Part shown: positions 18,932 through 30,200 of the stretch, piece by piece
Position numbering within the stretch: position 1 is the stretch's first letter
Layout: the number at the start of each line of letters is the position of its first letter
Assembly (NCBI GenBank): GCA_947477885.1
Contig: CANJUD010000001.1
Span: 420,632 to 484,631 of the forward strand
DNA length: 64,000 bases
Source of the DNA: Bacteroidota bacterium
GTDB lineage: Bacteria; Bacteroidota; Bacteroidia; UKL13-3
Reading direction: 5' to 3'
Translations under genes and position numbers: made by a program
Notes under the pieces: model-generated
The model's input: only the letters and a program-made list of their open reading frames with translations
Database searches by the model: none
What the model was told of the DNA's origin: nothing

Positions 18932-18950
18932 TATTTAATTATAATTTTTT

Positions 18951-18983
18951 AAAACCCTGCCCGATAAAGGCAGGGTTTTTTTA
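18951..18983 (+). terminator. Intrinsic terminator of the Omp28-like gene
   Basis: AAAACCCTGCC (18951-18961), a seven-base loop, GGCAGGGTTTT (18969-18979), then T-rich sequence. Confidence 0.85.
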
Positions 18984-19005
18984 TTATATAAGAGAGTATG
19001 TCTGT

Positions 19006-19069
19006 CTGAGTTCATCGAAGACGACATCGGAGAATACGCTTCCTTTTGTCTATCCTTCCATGAACTCAG
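19006..19069. repeat. Intergenic palindrome CTGAGTTCAT...ATGAACTCAG
   Basis: CTGAGTTCATCGAAG (19006-19020) pairs with CTTCCATGAACTCAG (19055-19069) at 14 of 15 positions across a 34-base loop. It sits between a terminator and the AMP nucleosidase gene, so it is not itself a terminator. Confidence 0.6.
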
Positions 19070-19096
19070 GATTACAAAAATGATAACATAACAAAC

Positions 19097-19867
19097 ATGA
19101 ACAACAAAGAAGACATAGTAAAAGACTGGTTGCCCCGCTACACAGGCACCCCGCTTGATAAATTTGGTGAATTTATATTGCTCACCAATTTCAGCAATTA
19201 TATAGAACTGTTTTCCAGAAAATACAATGCGGATATTATAGGAAAAGATAAACCCATGCAAACCTGCACCCATGATAATATTACGATTATCAACTTTGGG
19301 ATGGGCAGTGCCATGGCAGCTACGGTAATGGATTTACTTTCTGCAGTGATGCCTCAGGCAGTTTTGTTTTTAGGCAAATGCGGTGGCCTCAAAAAAACCA
19401 AATTGGGTGATTTTATTTTGCCCATCGCAGCCATACGTGGCGAAGGTACAAGCAATGACTATCTGCCACCAGAAATCCCTGCCCTTCCTTCTTTCCGTTT
19501 GCAAAAAGCTGTATCGGTTAATATAGTAAAGCACCAATGCGATTATTGGACAGGTACAGTATATACCACCAATCGCCGAGTATGGGAGCATGATCAAAAG
19601 TTTAAAGACTATTTGCAAGATATTAAAGCCATGGGTATCGATATGGAAACAGCCACCATATTTATAGTAGGTTTTGCCAATGGAATTCCACACGGTGCAT
19701 TACTTTTGGTAAGCGATAACCCAATGACACCCGAAGGTGTAAAAACCAGCAAGAGCGACCAAAATGTAACAGGAAAATTTGTAGAAAAACATTTGATGAT
19801 AGGAATTGATTCTTTAAAAGAATTAAGAGATTCCGGCGAGAGTGTCAAGCATTTGAAGTTTGATTAA
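19097..19867 (+). CDS. amn: AMP nucleosidase
   Basis: A 256-residue protein of the nucleoside phosphorylase superfamily. It matches the short Bacteroidota AMP nucleosidase, lacking the N-terminal regulatory half of the roughly 480-residue E. coli enzyme. It would hydrolyse AMP to adenine and ribose 5-phosphate. Seen: ITIINFGMGSAMAATVMDLL, the nucleotide-binding block FLGKCGGLKKTKLGDFILP, the purine-site segment MGIDMETATIF and the catalytic Asp region LLVSDNPMTPEGVKTS. A uridine kinase gene follows 54 bases later on the same strand, consistent with a small nucleotide salvage unit. Confidence 0.9.
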   Translation: MNNKEDIVKDWLPRYTGTPLDKFGEFILLTNFSNYIELFSRKYNADIIGKDKPMQTCTHDNITIINFGMGSAMAATVMDLLSAVMPQAVLFLGKCGGLKKTKLGDFILPIAAIRGEGTSNDYLPPEIPALPSFRLQKAVSVNIVKHQCDYWTGTVYTTNRRVWEHDQKFKDYLQDIKAMGIDMETATIFIVGFANGIPHGALLLVSDNPMTPEGVKTSKSDQNVTGKFVEKHLMIGIDSLKELRDSGESVKHLKFD

Positions 19868-19921
19868 TATATTATAGTTATCCGAATTAAATTTTACAAC
19901 CCAAACAATTTGATCTAATCT

Positions 19922-20551
19922 ATGTCGACCAATCCATACATCATCGGAATAACCGGCGGAAGTGCCTCCGGCAAAACATCATTCCTGCTCGAACTGAAAA
20001 ATACATTTAGTGCGGATGAGGTTTGTGTAGTCTCCCAAGACAACTATTATAAACCTATACATGAACAGGAAGCTGATAGTAATGGCATGGTAAATTATGA
20101 TTTGCCATCTTGTATTGATGTAGATAGATTTTTAATTGATATACAAAATCTAAAAAATGGAGAAAGTATAACAAAGACAGAATATGTATTTAACAATCCC
20201 AATAAAGTTCCCGAAACTATTGTAGTAAATCCTGCTCCTATTATTATAGTGGAAGGGTTATTTATATATTATTTCGAACAAATTGCAGAACAACTACAAT
20301 TGAAAATATTTGTAGATGCAGATGAGGAACTTAAATGGCAACGCCGCCTGCAACGTGATACTTCCGAACGCGGTATAGGAAGTGATATCGTAAAATACCA
20401 ATGGGACAACCATGTAAAACCTGCTTATGAGCAATATCTTTTACCTTATAGAAATCACAGTGATATTATTATAACGAATAATACCAACTATCATAAAGGG
20501 TTACAAATAATGCAGAATCATATTAGGCAGATTTTGAATAATGAATGTTGA
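19922..20551 (+). CDS. udk: Uridine kinase
   Basis: A 209-residue P-loop kinase of normal length that phosphorylates uridine and cytidine. Walker A is GGSASGKTS (residues 11-19). Other family blocks are VSQDNYYKP (nucleoside binding), NYDLPSCIDVDRF and IIIVEGLFIYYF (Walker B), and the lid LQRDTSERGI. It follows the AMP nucleosidase and is likely co-transcribed. Immediately after its TGA come a small hairpin and a word-repeat stretch. Confidence 0.92.
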   Translation: MSTNPYIIGITGGSASGKTSFLLELKNTFSADEVCVVSQDNYYKPIHEQEADSNGMVNYDLPSCIDVDRFLIDIQNLKNGESITKTEYVFNNPNKVPETIVVNPAPIIIVEGLFIYYFEQIAEQLQLKIFVDADEELKWQRRLQRDTSERGIGSDIVKYQWDNHVKPAYEQYLLPYRNHSDIIITNNTNYHKGLQIMQNHIRQILNNEC

Positions 20552-20812
20552 GGTCTCCCCTCAGGGGAGATATAGCATGGCTGTCCTACCTTGCGGTTGG
20601 TCAAAAGACGCAACCACAGGCAGTATAATAATCAGGCGTAAGCACACATCGTGTGTCGTAGATCGTGCATCGTACATTTTTGTCGAAAGCAAAATCGTAA
20701 ATCAAATTTCTGTGGATGAGCAGTTACAATTTCGTTAAACCTTGTTCTTAAATCAATCCGTCGTGTGATGATTATTTGCAAATTTTGTTCAAAATCCCCG
20801 CCTCCCAAACAA
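20552..20812. repeat. Word-iterated intergenic element E (ATCGTxxATC words) with hairpins
   Basis: Three bases after the udk stop is TCTCCCC-TCA-GGGGAGA (20554-20570). From 20648 to 20705 there is an irregular run of ATCGT words (ATCGTGTGTCGTAGATCGT, then CATCGTACAT and AATCGTAAATC). The same words occur inverted at 41332-41364. A 65-residue open frame across this stretch has no protein character and is not called. Confidence 0.5.
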
Positions 20813-20820
20813 TACTTTTG
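20813..20820 (+). promoter_or_regulatory. -7 box TACTTTTG of uvrA
   Basis: A perfect TAnnTTTG 25 bases upstream of the uvrA ATG. The nearest upstream TTG is about 25 bases away, longer than usual. Confidence 0.55.
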
Positions 20821-20845
20821 CATCCCTGTTAGTGATTGGTAGTAA

Positions 20846-23689
20846 ATGAACAATAAAGAAGAAATAGAAGATGGCCTGATAGAGGTATTTGGTGCACGCA
20901 TGCACAACCTCAAGAACATTGATATAGCTATGCCCCGAAACAAACTGATTGTGATTACGGGACTTAGTGGAAGTGGGAAAAGCTCACTAGCTTTCGATAC
21001 GATTTTTGCCGAAGGACAGCGCCGCTACCTCGAAACTTTCAATGCATATGCACGCCAATTTGTAGGAAACTTGGAACGCCCCGATGTGGACAAGATTGAT
21101 GGATTGAGCCCCGTTATTGCTATTGAACAAAAAACCGTGAGCAAAAATCCACGCTCTACTGTCGGGACTATAACAGAGGTTTATGATTTTCTTCGTCTAT
21201 TATATGCCCGTGCTGCTGATGCCTATAGTTATATAAGTGGCGAACGCATGGTGAAGATGAACGAAGATCAAATCATCCAAAAAATATTAGTCAATTTTCA
21301 TAACAAAAAGATCATGCTTCTGGCTCCTGTAGTCAAAGGCCGCAAAGGGCATTATAGGGAATTGTTCGAACAAATTCGCAAACAAGGATATAGCAAAGTT
21401 CGCATTGATGGAAAGCTGCAAGATATCGTTCCAAAAATGCAAACTGACCGCTATAAAATACATGATATAGAAATACTGATAGACCGTGTAGAGCCTGGTG
21501 TGGAAAAGGAAACCCGCATTAAAGACAGTATAAAAATGGCGATGAAAACAGGCAAAGGTATTATAATGGTTGCCGAGGCCGATGGAGAAAATGTGCAACA
21601 TTATAGTCGTTTCTTAATGGACCCTGTAAGCGGTATAAGTTATGATGAACCACAACCCAATACTTTTTCTTTTAACTCGCCCTATGGTGCTTGCCCCACA
21701 TGCGATGGATTGGGCTCACAACGCGAAGTGAACGAAAAATTTCTGATTCCTGATCATACCAAATCTATAGTAGGCGGAGCGCTAGCCCCCCTAGGCGAAT
21801 ACCGAAGCAACTGGACATTTGCAGTGATGAAAGCTTTGGGAAAACGACACAAGTTTGCATTAAGTGACAGCATAAATTCTTTTAAGAAAAACCAAATGGA
21901 AATCCTCTTCCATGGCGATCCGGAGCAACTTGATGTGGAGTACGAATTTGCATCAGGCTATAAACAAATATATCATACTACTTGGGAAGGACTGGCAAAT
22001 TATGTTAAACGCCAATACCTCGAAAAGCCTGGTGACAGCATCGCAGTGTGGGCTGAGGAATTTATGGAAGTTTCACCATGCCCCAGTTGCCATGGCACTC
22101 GATTGAAACAGGAAAGTCTTTGCTATAAAATCGCCGATACTAATATAGCCCAACTTGCAGAAATGGATTTATTGAGCTTGGGCAAGTGGATGGAAAATGT
22201 AGAAAAAAAATTAGATGAACGTCAAAAAATAATCGCGACAGAAGTATTAAAAGAAATCCGTTCGCGTTTGGGCTTTTTATTGAATGTGGGATTGGAATAC
22301 TTAACACTAAATAGTCCTGCACGCACACTCAGCGGAGGTGAAGCACAACGCATACGCTTGGCCACACAGATTGGAAGTCAACTTACAGGAGTATTATATA
22401 TATTAGATGAACCCAGTATTGGTTTGCACCAACGCGATAACCATAAACTAATAGAAAGTCTCAAAAACCTCCGCGATATAGGAAATACAGTAATGGTGGT
22501 AGAGCATGATAAAGATATGATGATGGATGCCGATTATATAGTGGATATCGGACCCGGTGCTGGCAGCCATGGTGGACATATTGTGGCACAGGGAAATTTG
22601 CAAGAATTTATGAAACAGAATTCTGTTACTTCACAATATATAAGTGGTAAAAGAAATATTGATGTTCCAAAAACGCGGAGAGAAGGCAATGGTAAATTCA
22701 TAGAACTTAAAGGATGCACCGGAAATAATTTGAAAGGTGTGGATGCGAAATTCCCGCTGGGAAAATTCATTTGTGTAACAGGTGTTTCGGGTAGTGGAAA
22801 ATCATCATTGATTAATGAAACATTATATCCTTTATTACACAAACATTTTTATCAGTCACGATTAAAACCTTTGCCGCATAAAAGTATTACAGGATTAAAA
22901 AATATTGACAAAGTAATAGAGATTGATCAGAGCCCAATTGGTCGCACACCACGAAGCAATCCTGCAACTTATGTAGAAGTATATACTGATATAAGAAACC
23001 TGTTTACAAACTTACCTGAAGCAAAAATAAGGGGATATAAACCCGGGCGTTTTTCGTTCAATGTAAAAGGTGGCCGCTGCGAAACTTGTGAGGGCGGAGG
23101 AATGCGTGCCATTGAAATGAATTTCTTGCCCGATGTATATGTGCAATGCGAAACTTGCAAAGGCAAAAGATATAATAGAGAAACATTAGAAATAAGATAT
23201 AAAGGGAAATCCATCAGCGATGTTTTGGATATGAGTATAGAACATGCCGTTGAGTTTTTTGAACCTGTTCCATCTATATATAGAAAAATAAAAACACTGA
23301 AAGATGTGGGATTAGGATATATAACTTTAGGACAACAAAGTACCACACTCAGCGGGGGCGAAGCACAACGTGTAAAACTTGCTACAGAGTTAAGCAAACG
23401 CGATACTGGAAACACATTTTATATATTAGATGAACCCACCACGGGTTTACATTTTGATGATGTGAAAGTATTATTGGATGTATTAAACTTATTGGTTGAA
23501 AAAGGAAACACAGTTTTGGTAATTGAGCACAATATGGACGTGATAAAAGTGGCAGACTATATTATAGATATTGGCCCTGAAGGAGGCAATGGTGGCGGAC
23601 AAGTATTGGCCACAGGAACTCCTGAAGAACTTATTAAAGTTAAGAAAAGCTATACTGCCCAATTTTTGAAAAAGGAATTGGGGATTTAG
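20846..23689 (+). CDS. uvrA: Excinuclease ABC subunit A
   Basis: A 947-residue DNA-damage sensor of the UvrABC nucleotide excision repair system, full length. First ABC half: Walker [17 protein letters not shown] (about residue 37) and signature [14 protein letters not shown]. Second half: Walker [16 protein letters not shown] (about 650) and [14 protein letters not shown]. Zinc modules are visible as CPTCDGLG with [10 protein letters not shown], and CETCEGGG with [10 protein letters not shown]. Single gene with its own promoter. Its last codons and stop (GGGATTTAG) form one arm of a 14-bp perfect palindrome, so repeat sequence and coding end overlap. Confidence 0.96.
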   Translation: MNNKEEIEDGLIEVFGARMHNLKNIDIAMPRNKLIVITGLSGSGKSSLAFDTIFAEGQRRYLETFNAYARQFVGNLERPDVDKIDGLSPVIAIEQKTVSKNPRSTVGTITEVYDFLRLLYARAADAYSYISGERMVKMNEDQIIQKILVNFHNKKIMLLAPVVKGRKGHYRELFEQIRKQGYSKVRIDGKLQDIVPKMQTDRYKIHDIEILIDRVEPGVEKETRIKDSIKMAMKTGKGIIMVAEADGENVQHYSRFLMDPVSGISYDEPQPNTFSFNSPYGACPTCDGLGSQREVNEKFLIPDHTKSIVGGALAPLGEYRSNWTFAVMKALGKRHKFALSDSINSFKKNQMEILFHGDPEQLDVEYEFASGYKQIYHTTWEGLANYVKRQYLEKPGDSIAVWAEEFMEVSPCPSCHGTRLKQESLCYKIADTNIAQLAEMDLLSLGKWMENVEKKLDERQKIIATEVLKEIRSRLGFLLNVGLEYLTLNSPARTLSGGEAQRIRLATQIGSQLTGVLYILDEPSIGLHQRDNHKLIESLKNLRDIGNTVMVVEHDKDMMMDADYIVDIGPGAGSHGGHIVAQGNLQEFMKQNSVTSQYISGKRNIDVPKTRREGNGKFIELKGCTGNNLKGVDAKFPLGKFICVTGVSGSGKSSLINETLYPLLHKHFYQSRLKPLPHKSITGLKNIDKVIEIDQSPIGRTPRSNPATYVEVYTDIRNLFTNLPEAKIRGYKPGRFSFNVKGGRCETCEGGGMRAIEMNFLPDVYVQCETCKGKRYNRETLEIRYKGKSISDVLDMSIEHAVEFFEPVPSIYRKIKTLKDVGLGYITLGQQSTTLSGGEAQRVKLATELSKRDTGNTFYILDEPTTGLHFDDVKVLLDVLNLLVEKGNTVLVIEHNMDVIKVADYIIDIGPEGGNGGGQVLATGTPEELIKVKKSYTAQFLKKELGI

Positions 23690-23724
23690 GATTCGGGGCG
23701 GCAGCTTTCTGAATCCTAAATCCC
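23681..23724. repeat. 14-bp perfect palindrome overlapping the uvrA stop (element D)
   Basis: GGGATTTAGGATTC (23681-23694) and GAATCCTAAATCCC (23711-23724) are perfect inverse copies with a 16-base loop. The loop region, read on the minus strand, contains AGCTGCCGCCCCGA, close to the AGCTGACGCC core in the elements at 41.4 and 50.2 kb. The related words GAATCCCGAATCCTGAATCC resume at 23902, beyond the inserted MITE. No T-run follows, so a simple terminator is unlikely. Confidence 0.65.
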
Positions 23725-23729
23725 GAATC

Positions 23730-23901
23730 AATGCCGTTTAGTTAAGCATTTTCTATTGCCCCGACTTTTAAGTCGGGGTATAAAAATTGCAAACAAATTG
23801 GCTTTAGCCGCAGAAAACAATGTGGCTAAAGCCGAATACTTGTTACCATTAAACCGCTGGCTAAAGCCAACGGCAATAAATATTCTTAACTAAACGGCAT
23901 T
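23730..23901. mobile_element. 172-bp MITE-like element with 17-bp TIRs and 5-bp direct repeat
   Basis: Terminal inverted repeats AATGCCGTTTAGTTAAG (23730-23746) and its exact inverse (23885-23901) are flanked on both sides by GAATC (23725-23729 and 23902-23906). Inside are a CCCCGACTT/AAGTCGGGG hairpin (23759-23778), one GGCTTTAGCC (23800-23809) and two GGCTAAAGCC copies (23824-23833 and 23859-23868). No ORF is present, so any movement would need a transposase in trans. It splits the GAATCC word array that starts at the uvrA stop. Confidence 0.65.
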
Positions 23902-23906
23902 GAATC

Positions 23907-24268
23907 CCGAATCCTGAATCCAAGGTTCGCATAGTACATTAGTATAATAATTCTCCATCATTTTTTGATGATGCAAAATTCATCATTTGTTTACATATCT
24001 GATTTTTTTCTAAATTTCAGGGATTCAAAATACCCTCAATTTCCATTTTTTTAGACATTTTTTTTAGAGATAAAAAAAAATAATTTTAGCTTCGTTGAAA
24101 ATTAACGTCCATTGGGTAAAAATATGGCCCACCAGATAAATCACCAAATTTTTAATCCACAAATTGTTTGCAACCTTACAATCATTTTACATATCTTAGT
24201 AGCCCGATTTAATACTAAAGTAATAACCAAAAAAACTAATCCATTATCCAATCTAAACTATAACAATT
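23907..24268. other. Long AT-rich leader before the giant gene
   Basis: 362 bases with no gene. It starts with the tail of the word array (to about 23922), then a small CATCA/TGATG hairpin near 23957-23972, then T-rich sequence. No exact TAnnTTTG box was found; one-mismatch versions occur (TAAATTTC near 24011, TAATTTTA near 24081). The promoter of the giant gene is therefore unresolved. Confidence 0.4.
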
Positions 24269-27200
24269 ATGAACAATTTCTACAAATTAATTTTCTCGTT
24301 CTTGCTTCTATTTGCCACCAACATGGTGCAGGCACAATTAACAGGCACAAGGACAATTCCGAGCACCAACTATCCCTCCGTAAAAATCGCTGTTGACTCA
24401 ATTAACTTATATGGTGTTGGAGCGGGCGGTATTATTTACAACATTACTCCGGGTCACTATGAAAGGACGACTGGAAACATTGCAGTGTTAATCAACACGA
24501 GTTCTTCTAATTCTATCACCTTTAGAAAAAACGGTGCAGGTGCTAATCCTATCATTACAGCAGGAACTGGAGTGTATGCTCGTGATGGTATCTTAAAAAT
24601 ATCAGGAACAGACAGTGTTACTATTGATGGACTTGAACTTAGAGATACAACTTCTAATACCACCGCTAACCAAATGATGGAGTACGGAGTGGTCTTTTTT
24701 AGAAAATCTGTCACCGATGGCTCAAATAATTGCAAGGTTAAAAACTGTGTAATTAAACTTCAAAAAAACAATACAACAAATGGTAGTTTTGGAATAGCTC
24801 TATTAAATGCCGACTCAAGTGGTAGTGTATTAAGTCCAAATATTAATACAGGTTACAGAGCTTCAAATTTACTAATTGACAATGATTCTATTAGCAATGT
24901 TCAGACTGGTATTTTCTTATCAAATACGGGAACACCAAACTCGGTAATATATGATGACAACGTTATCATAAGTAATAACAATATCAGTAATTTTGGAAAC
25001 TCAACCAATACCTATTACGGTATTCGTTTCGACCAATGCACTGGAGCATCAGTATATAATAATGCTATTATAGGGGGGAGTGGCAACACAACTACTTGTT
25101 ATGGCATATATAATACCGGAAATGATTCTATGTCAAACACGATTAGGAAAAACACTGTTTCGCTTAGCCCATCAAACACAGGTAGCCAAATTGCTCAGAT
25201 TGCTGTCCTCAGTTATTCAGGAGCCCAAGGAACTCTTAATATAGACTCAAATACTATACAAAATTGTACTGCAACCTCAGCAGCTGGGGCAGACTGGTTA
25301 GGTATATATATAAACTCTTCGATTAATTTTACAACAAATATAGTTGGCAACACTTTTTCGAACAATACTTATGGGTCTTCCTCTGTTACGGCAACAGGAC
25401 AATTCCATGCCATATATGTTTCTTCGGGTGCTAATACAAACTCGGGCAGTAGCATAACTATTGCAGGAAACAGTATTTCAGGACATACACGTACACAGAG
25501 CACAATTGGTGCAGGTACGAGTTATATGATTGGAATGACAGGAGAAGCATTATCTGTAATTGTAAATAACAATACCATACAAAACAATAACTTACCTGGT
25601 ACTGCAATTTGTGCTGGCGTATACAGTACAGCCGCTTCTGCGACAGTTACTAGAAGAATATTCAATAATACCATTAAAAATATTACAAGATCCTCAGCTA
25701 GTACTGGTATTAAATATGGTATTGGCTTAACCTCTGGCTCTAGTTCCATTGATAGTATCTATAATAATACAATCAGCGATTGGAGTGTACTGGGAACAGG
25801 CCAATTTATTGGTATGCAAGCCAGTTCAACTGGGTTCAAATACTATAATGCTGACAGCATATATAACATTAGCGATTCCTCAAATACACTGTGCTATGGT
25901 CTCTACACCACCGCTGGAACTTCAAATAGTTGCAGTATGAAAAATAACTATATTTACAATATTACCTATAAATTGGGAACAGGTACATTCTATGGAATTA
26001 ATCAGACAGGCAGTGGTACAACTGGTTCATCAAATACCCTAAATATTGACAACAATTTCATATCAACCTTATCTCACCCTAATATGACCTCAGGCGGTTT
26101 GGCGGGAATTGTTAATTCTGGTATGACAAACAACAATAGTATCAGCAATAATGTGATTAAGTACCTAACTGCTGGATCAAGCAGCGTAGTTGCCAATGGA
26201 CTTTTATATGGAATCAACTGTACAAGTAGCAATACTACAAGTGCTAGTATTATTACTATACAAAATGACTCTATATATGGTTTCACCAGAACTCAAAGTA
26301 CAAATGGATCAGGGAATAACTATATGTTTTATTTACAAGGTGAATGCTTAAGTAATGTGTTTGCCAATAATATTGTAAAAGATCATGTATTAGCTGGAAG
26401 TGGAGACTTTATTATATTAAATAACACCCCTACAGCCGCTACAACTACACGTAGGTGTTTCAATAATAAATTCAGCAACAACAACCGTACTTTTTCAAGT
26501 ACTGGAGTAATGTATGGCGTTTATTATATTGGTGCTTCTTCATCTGCAGATAGTATATATAACAATACTATTACAAATTATACTACTTGTGGTACTGGTT
26601 CTTTTATAGGATTCCAATCTAATTCTACTGGATTTAAATATTTCAACAGAGACAGTGTATATAATATTACAGACTCAAGCACTGGTACAAACTTTATGAT
26701 AAATAGCGTAGGAGGAACTACCAACAATGTTGCCATATCGCTCAACTATATATATAATAATACATTTAAAGCAAATACATTTACCCATACTGGAATCGGA
26801 AATTCATCGTCTTCATCAACAAGTGGCACAGCGAGGATTGATAGCAATTATATTAGCAACCAATCTTTCCCAAATGTGACTACAGGAACGGTGTATGGCA
26901 TACAAAGCACTGCAAATGCCTTCAATTATTATATGAGATATAATGGAATACATAATGTTACTTATGGCAATGGGTCAACCTCTGCTAGTGGTACATGTTA
27001 TGGTATTTTTAATTCTGGTACTAATGCAAACGCTAGTTCTTTTACCACAATAAGCAATGACAGTATTGATGGTTTTACGCGTAGCCAAAACACAAATAGT
27101 GGAGGAGCTTTCTATAACATATTTATGAGTGGTGCTGCTATTACCTTGAATATTAATAACAATTTGGTGCAAAACAGTGTAAGTCCTGGTACTGGTGATT

Positions 27201-30200
27201 TTGCAGGTGTATATACTACAGCTACTACGCCTACTACAAGAAATATATACAACAACATTGTAAAGAATTTTACACGAAATAACAGTTCAACAGGTTCGAC
27301 TTATGGTATATTAATTAGTGGCGGAGCTGCTACTGACAATGTGTACTTAAATACCGTAAATTCATTCAATTCAATAGGAACTGGTACCACATATGGATAT
27401 TATTTTGGAGGAAGTGCAACCACAAATAAATTTTTATACTTTGATACTGTTTATAATATAACTACCAACGGTACTATATATGGTATATATACGCTTAATG
27501 GCACTAACTCTTTTATCACTCGTAACCAAGTTTCAGCAATTACAACTAATAACAACGGCGTCAGTGCTGCAGTTGCAGGTATTGTAATGGCCAGTGGTAC
27601 AACTGCGAATATTTTTAACAACAAAATTGCAGGGCTTTCAGCTCCTTTCTCTAGCAACACTACTAATGCTTTAATGGGTATTTTTCTCTCAGCTGGAACC
27701 AATGCAAATGTCCATTATAATACTATATATTTAAATGGGAGTACGGCTGCGGCAAACTTTGGCACGGCTGCATTATATACAAATGTGTCTACTATACTAA
27801 AAGCATCAAACAATATATTCGTAAATACTTCTACGCCTTCAGGAACAGGGGTTACTACTGCAGTATATAGAGCAGGCACTACTGTCACAACACATAATGA
27901 TAGTTGCAACAACAACTTATTGTATGCGGGCACTCCAAGCACAACACGTACTTTGGTATTTGATGGTACTAATAGATTACAAACACTTACTACAGCAAAG
28001 AATTACTTTAGGGCAACTGCTACTCCATTCCGCGAACAATACTCTGTTAGCTCAGCAGTTAGTTTTTACAATAGTACAAATTGTCAACTAAGTTCTTTCT
28101 TAAAACCAGACTCAAGCAGTACTACTGAACTTGAAAGTGGCGGCAGAGCTACCTCATGGACTACTGACGAATTTGACCAAGCATCTGTGCGAACTGGCTA
28201 CCCATTAGGAGGTCAAGTAAATAGCGGTGGAATAGGACCAGATATTGGAGCTGATGAATTTGACGGAATGCCGATAACATCGCATGCATATAATACTACT
28301 GTAGTTACTCATCCTACCTTATTGGCAACCGCTGTAAGACAACGTAACCAACAGATTTTAAAAATTGACTTGCAAACAACAGGTGGCTATAATTTGAAAA
28401 GTATCACCAACCTTCAATTTAATGCTAACAACACAGACAATATCGCTGATATTGATACTGCTTATATATATTATACTGGTAACACATCTACATTTGACAC
28501 TTTACACAAACTAGCTGCAATTGCACCTACCCTAATAAACTATAATATTTCACCAAGTTTCAAATTACAACCCGGAAGTAATTATTTTTGGCTTACTTAT
28601 AATATTAAGAGCTCTGCAACAGTTACTGATACAGTTGATGCTGAACTTGTAGACGTGACTGTTGGAGGTTCTGTACAACCTATAAATGCAGCCCCAGATA
28701 AGGGACGTGAAATAAAAGGGCCAATGTGTGGTACTTATAAAGTAGGCACATCAAGTGCTTCCGACTATGCAACTATTACGGACTTGACCAGTGAACTATG
28801 GACTAGAAGAGTTGATGTTGCCTGCGGTACTGGTGTTATTTGCAAATTAATAGATGCTACTTATAGCACAGGAGAAACATTCCCAATTATATTTGATTCA
28901 ATTGAAGGAACAGGCCCAGCTGGCAGAACTATTACCTTAAAGCCAGATTCTGGTGTTACTGCAACCATTATTGGTTCTAGCGATCACAGTCTTATACAAT
29001 TCCGTGGTACCCGTTATTTTACTGTAGATGGGAATAATGGAAATGGCCAAAAAAGTTTGATAATTAATAACAATAATTCAGCTCCAACAGTTGGAAATAT
29101 TGCCGATGTAACCTTACTTAGCTATGGTACCAATTTGGGTGCAAAGTATATGACGTTTAAAAATACCCAGTTTACTTCTTTTTGGGGAGCACCAATCGGG
29201 ACACTCTCAACTGCTGCTGCAGGTATTACAACAGGCACATCCGCATTACCAGTTACTACTGCAACAGACATTGACAATCTTACTATTGATAGCTGTTGGT
29301 TTTATAATGTAGCCCAAGGATGTGTGCTTCAGGGTGGAACTACCATGGACACACTTACAATTACACACAATATTGTTGGGCATGATGATTATGTGACAAA
29401 CAGAGGTGCTTATGGATTCTTTATTACAAACGTGGGCGTTACTTATTTTAATTATAATAGAATCTATAACCTTATTGGCAATGCTTCTCCAGCATTTGTA
29501 AATCCTTATGGTCTTTTATTACAGGTGACCACAGTAGGCCTACCTGTTGAAATTAAGAAAAACAATATATATTCTATCAGATATGACAGGGTAACTCCCT
29601 CTCCATTTGGTGCACAAGGAATATGGATTATTCCCAATGTTGCAAATGCAAATGTAAAAATACATAACAACTCTATTGCTGATATTACAGCACCTGGGAA
29701 TATTATTTCTGCAGGCCAAGGCAATGGTACCAAAGGTATTGCTGTTACAGGAACAGCAACTAGCAATGTGGAGATCTATAATAATTCTATTAGTATGGCT
29801 GGTACTGTTGTTCGTTCAGGATCTACCAACGATAAAACAGCTTGTATATTTATTGACAACGTGGCTGACAGTATTTTCATGTACAACAATACCATGTCAA
29901 ATAGCATACAAAACTCTGCGGGTATTGACACTGCCTTCTCAATATACTGCATAGCCGCATCCTCAAAATTAAGAAGAATCGACAATAACAACTATTATAC
30001 TAGTGGTACACGGAGCAAACTGGGTTTCTTCTTAAGTGCAGGTACCGTTAACACCATTGCTGCTATTAAAACTGCTACAGGTCAAGATACTTTCTCTAAA
30101 ACTGGCGACCCTAAATATAATACAAGTACTAACTTAAGACCCCAAAGCACTACCAATTTATACGGTGCAGGTAAATCATTAGCTTCAATCACCGACGACC

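Noticed and set aside
20541-20738. 65-residue open frame after udk
   Set aside because: It consists of hairpin and ATCGT-word repeat sequence; no start signal or domain.
22969-23415. 148-residue minus-strand open frame inside uvrA
   Set aside because: Antisense shadow of uvrA; the sense frame carries conserved ABC and zinc motifs throughout.
23681-23724. uvrA 3' palindrome considered as an ordinary intrinsic terminator
   Set aside because: The stem is followed by GAATCAATGCC and not by a T-run, and the stem includes the stop codon itself.
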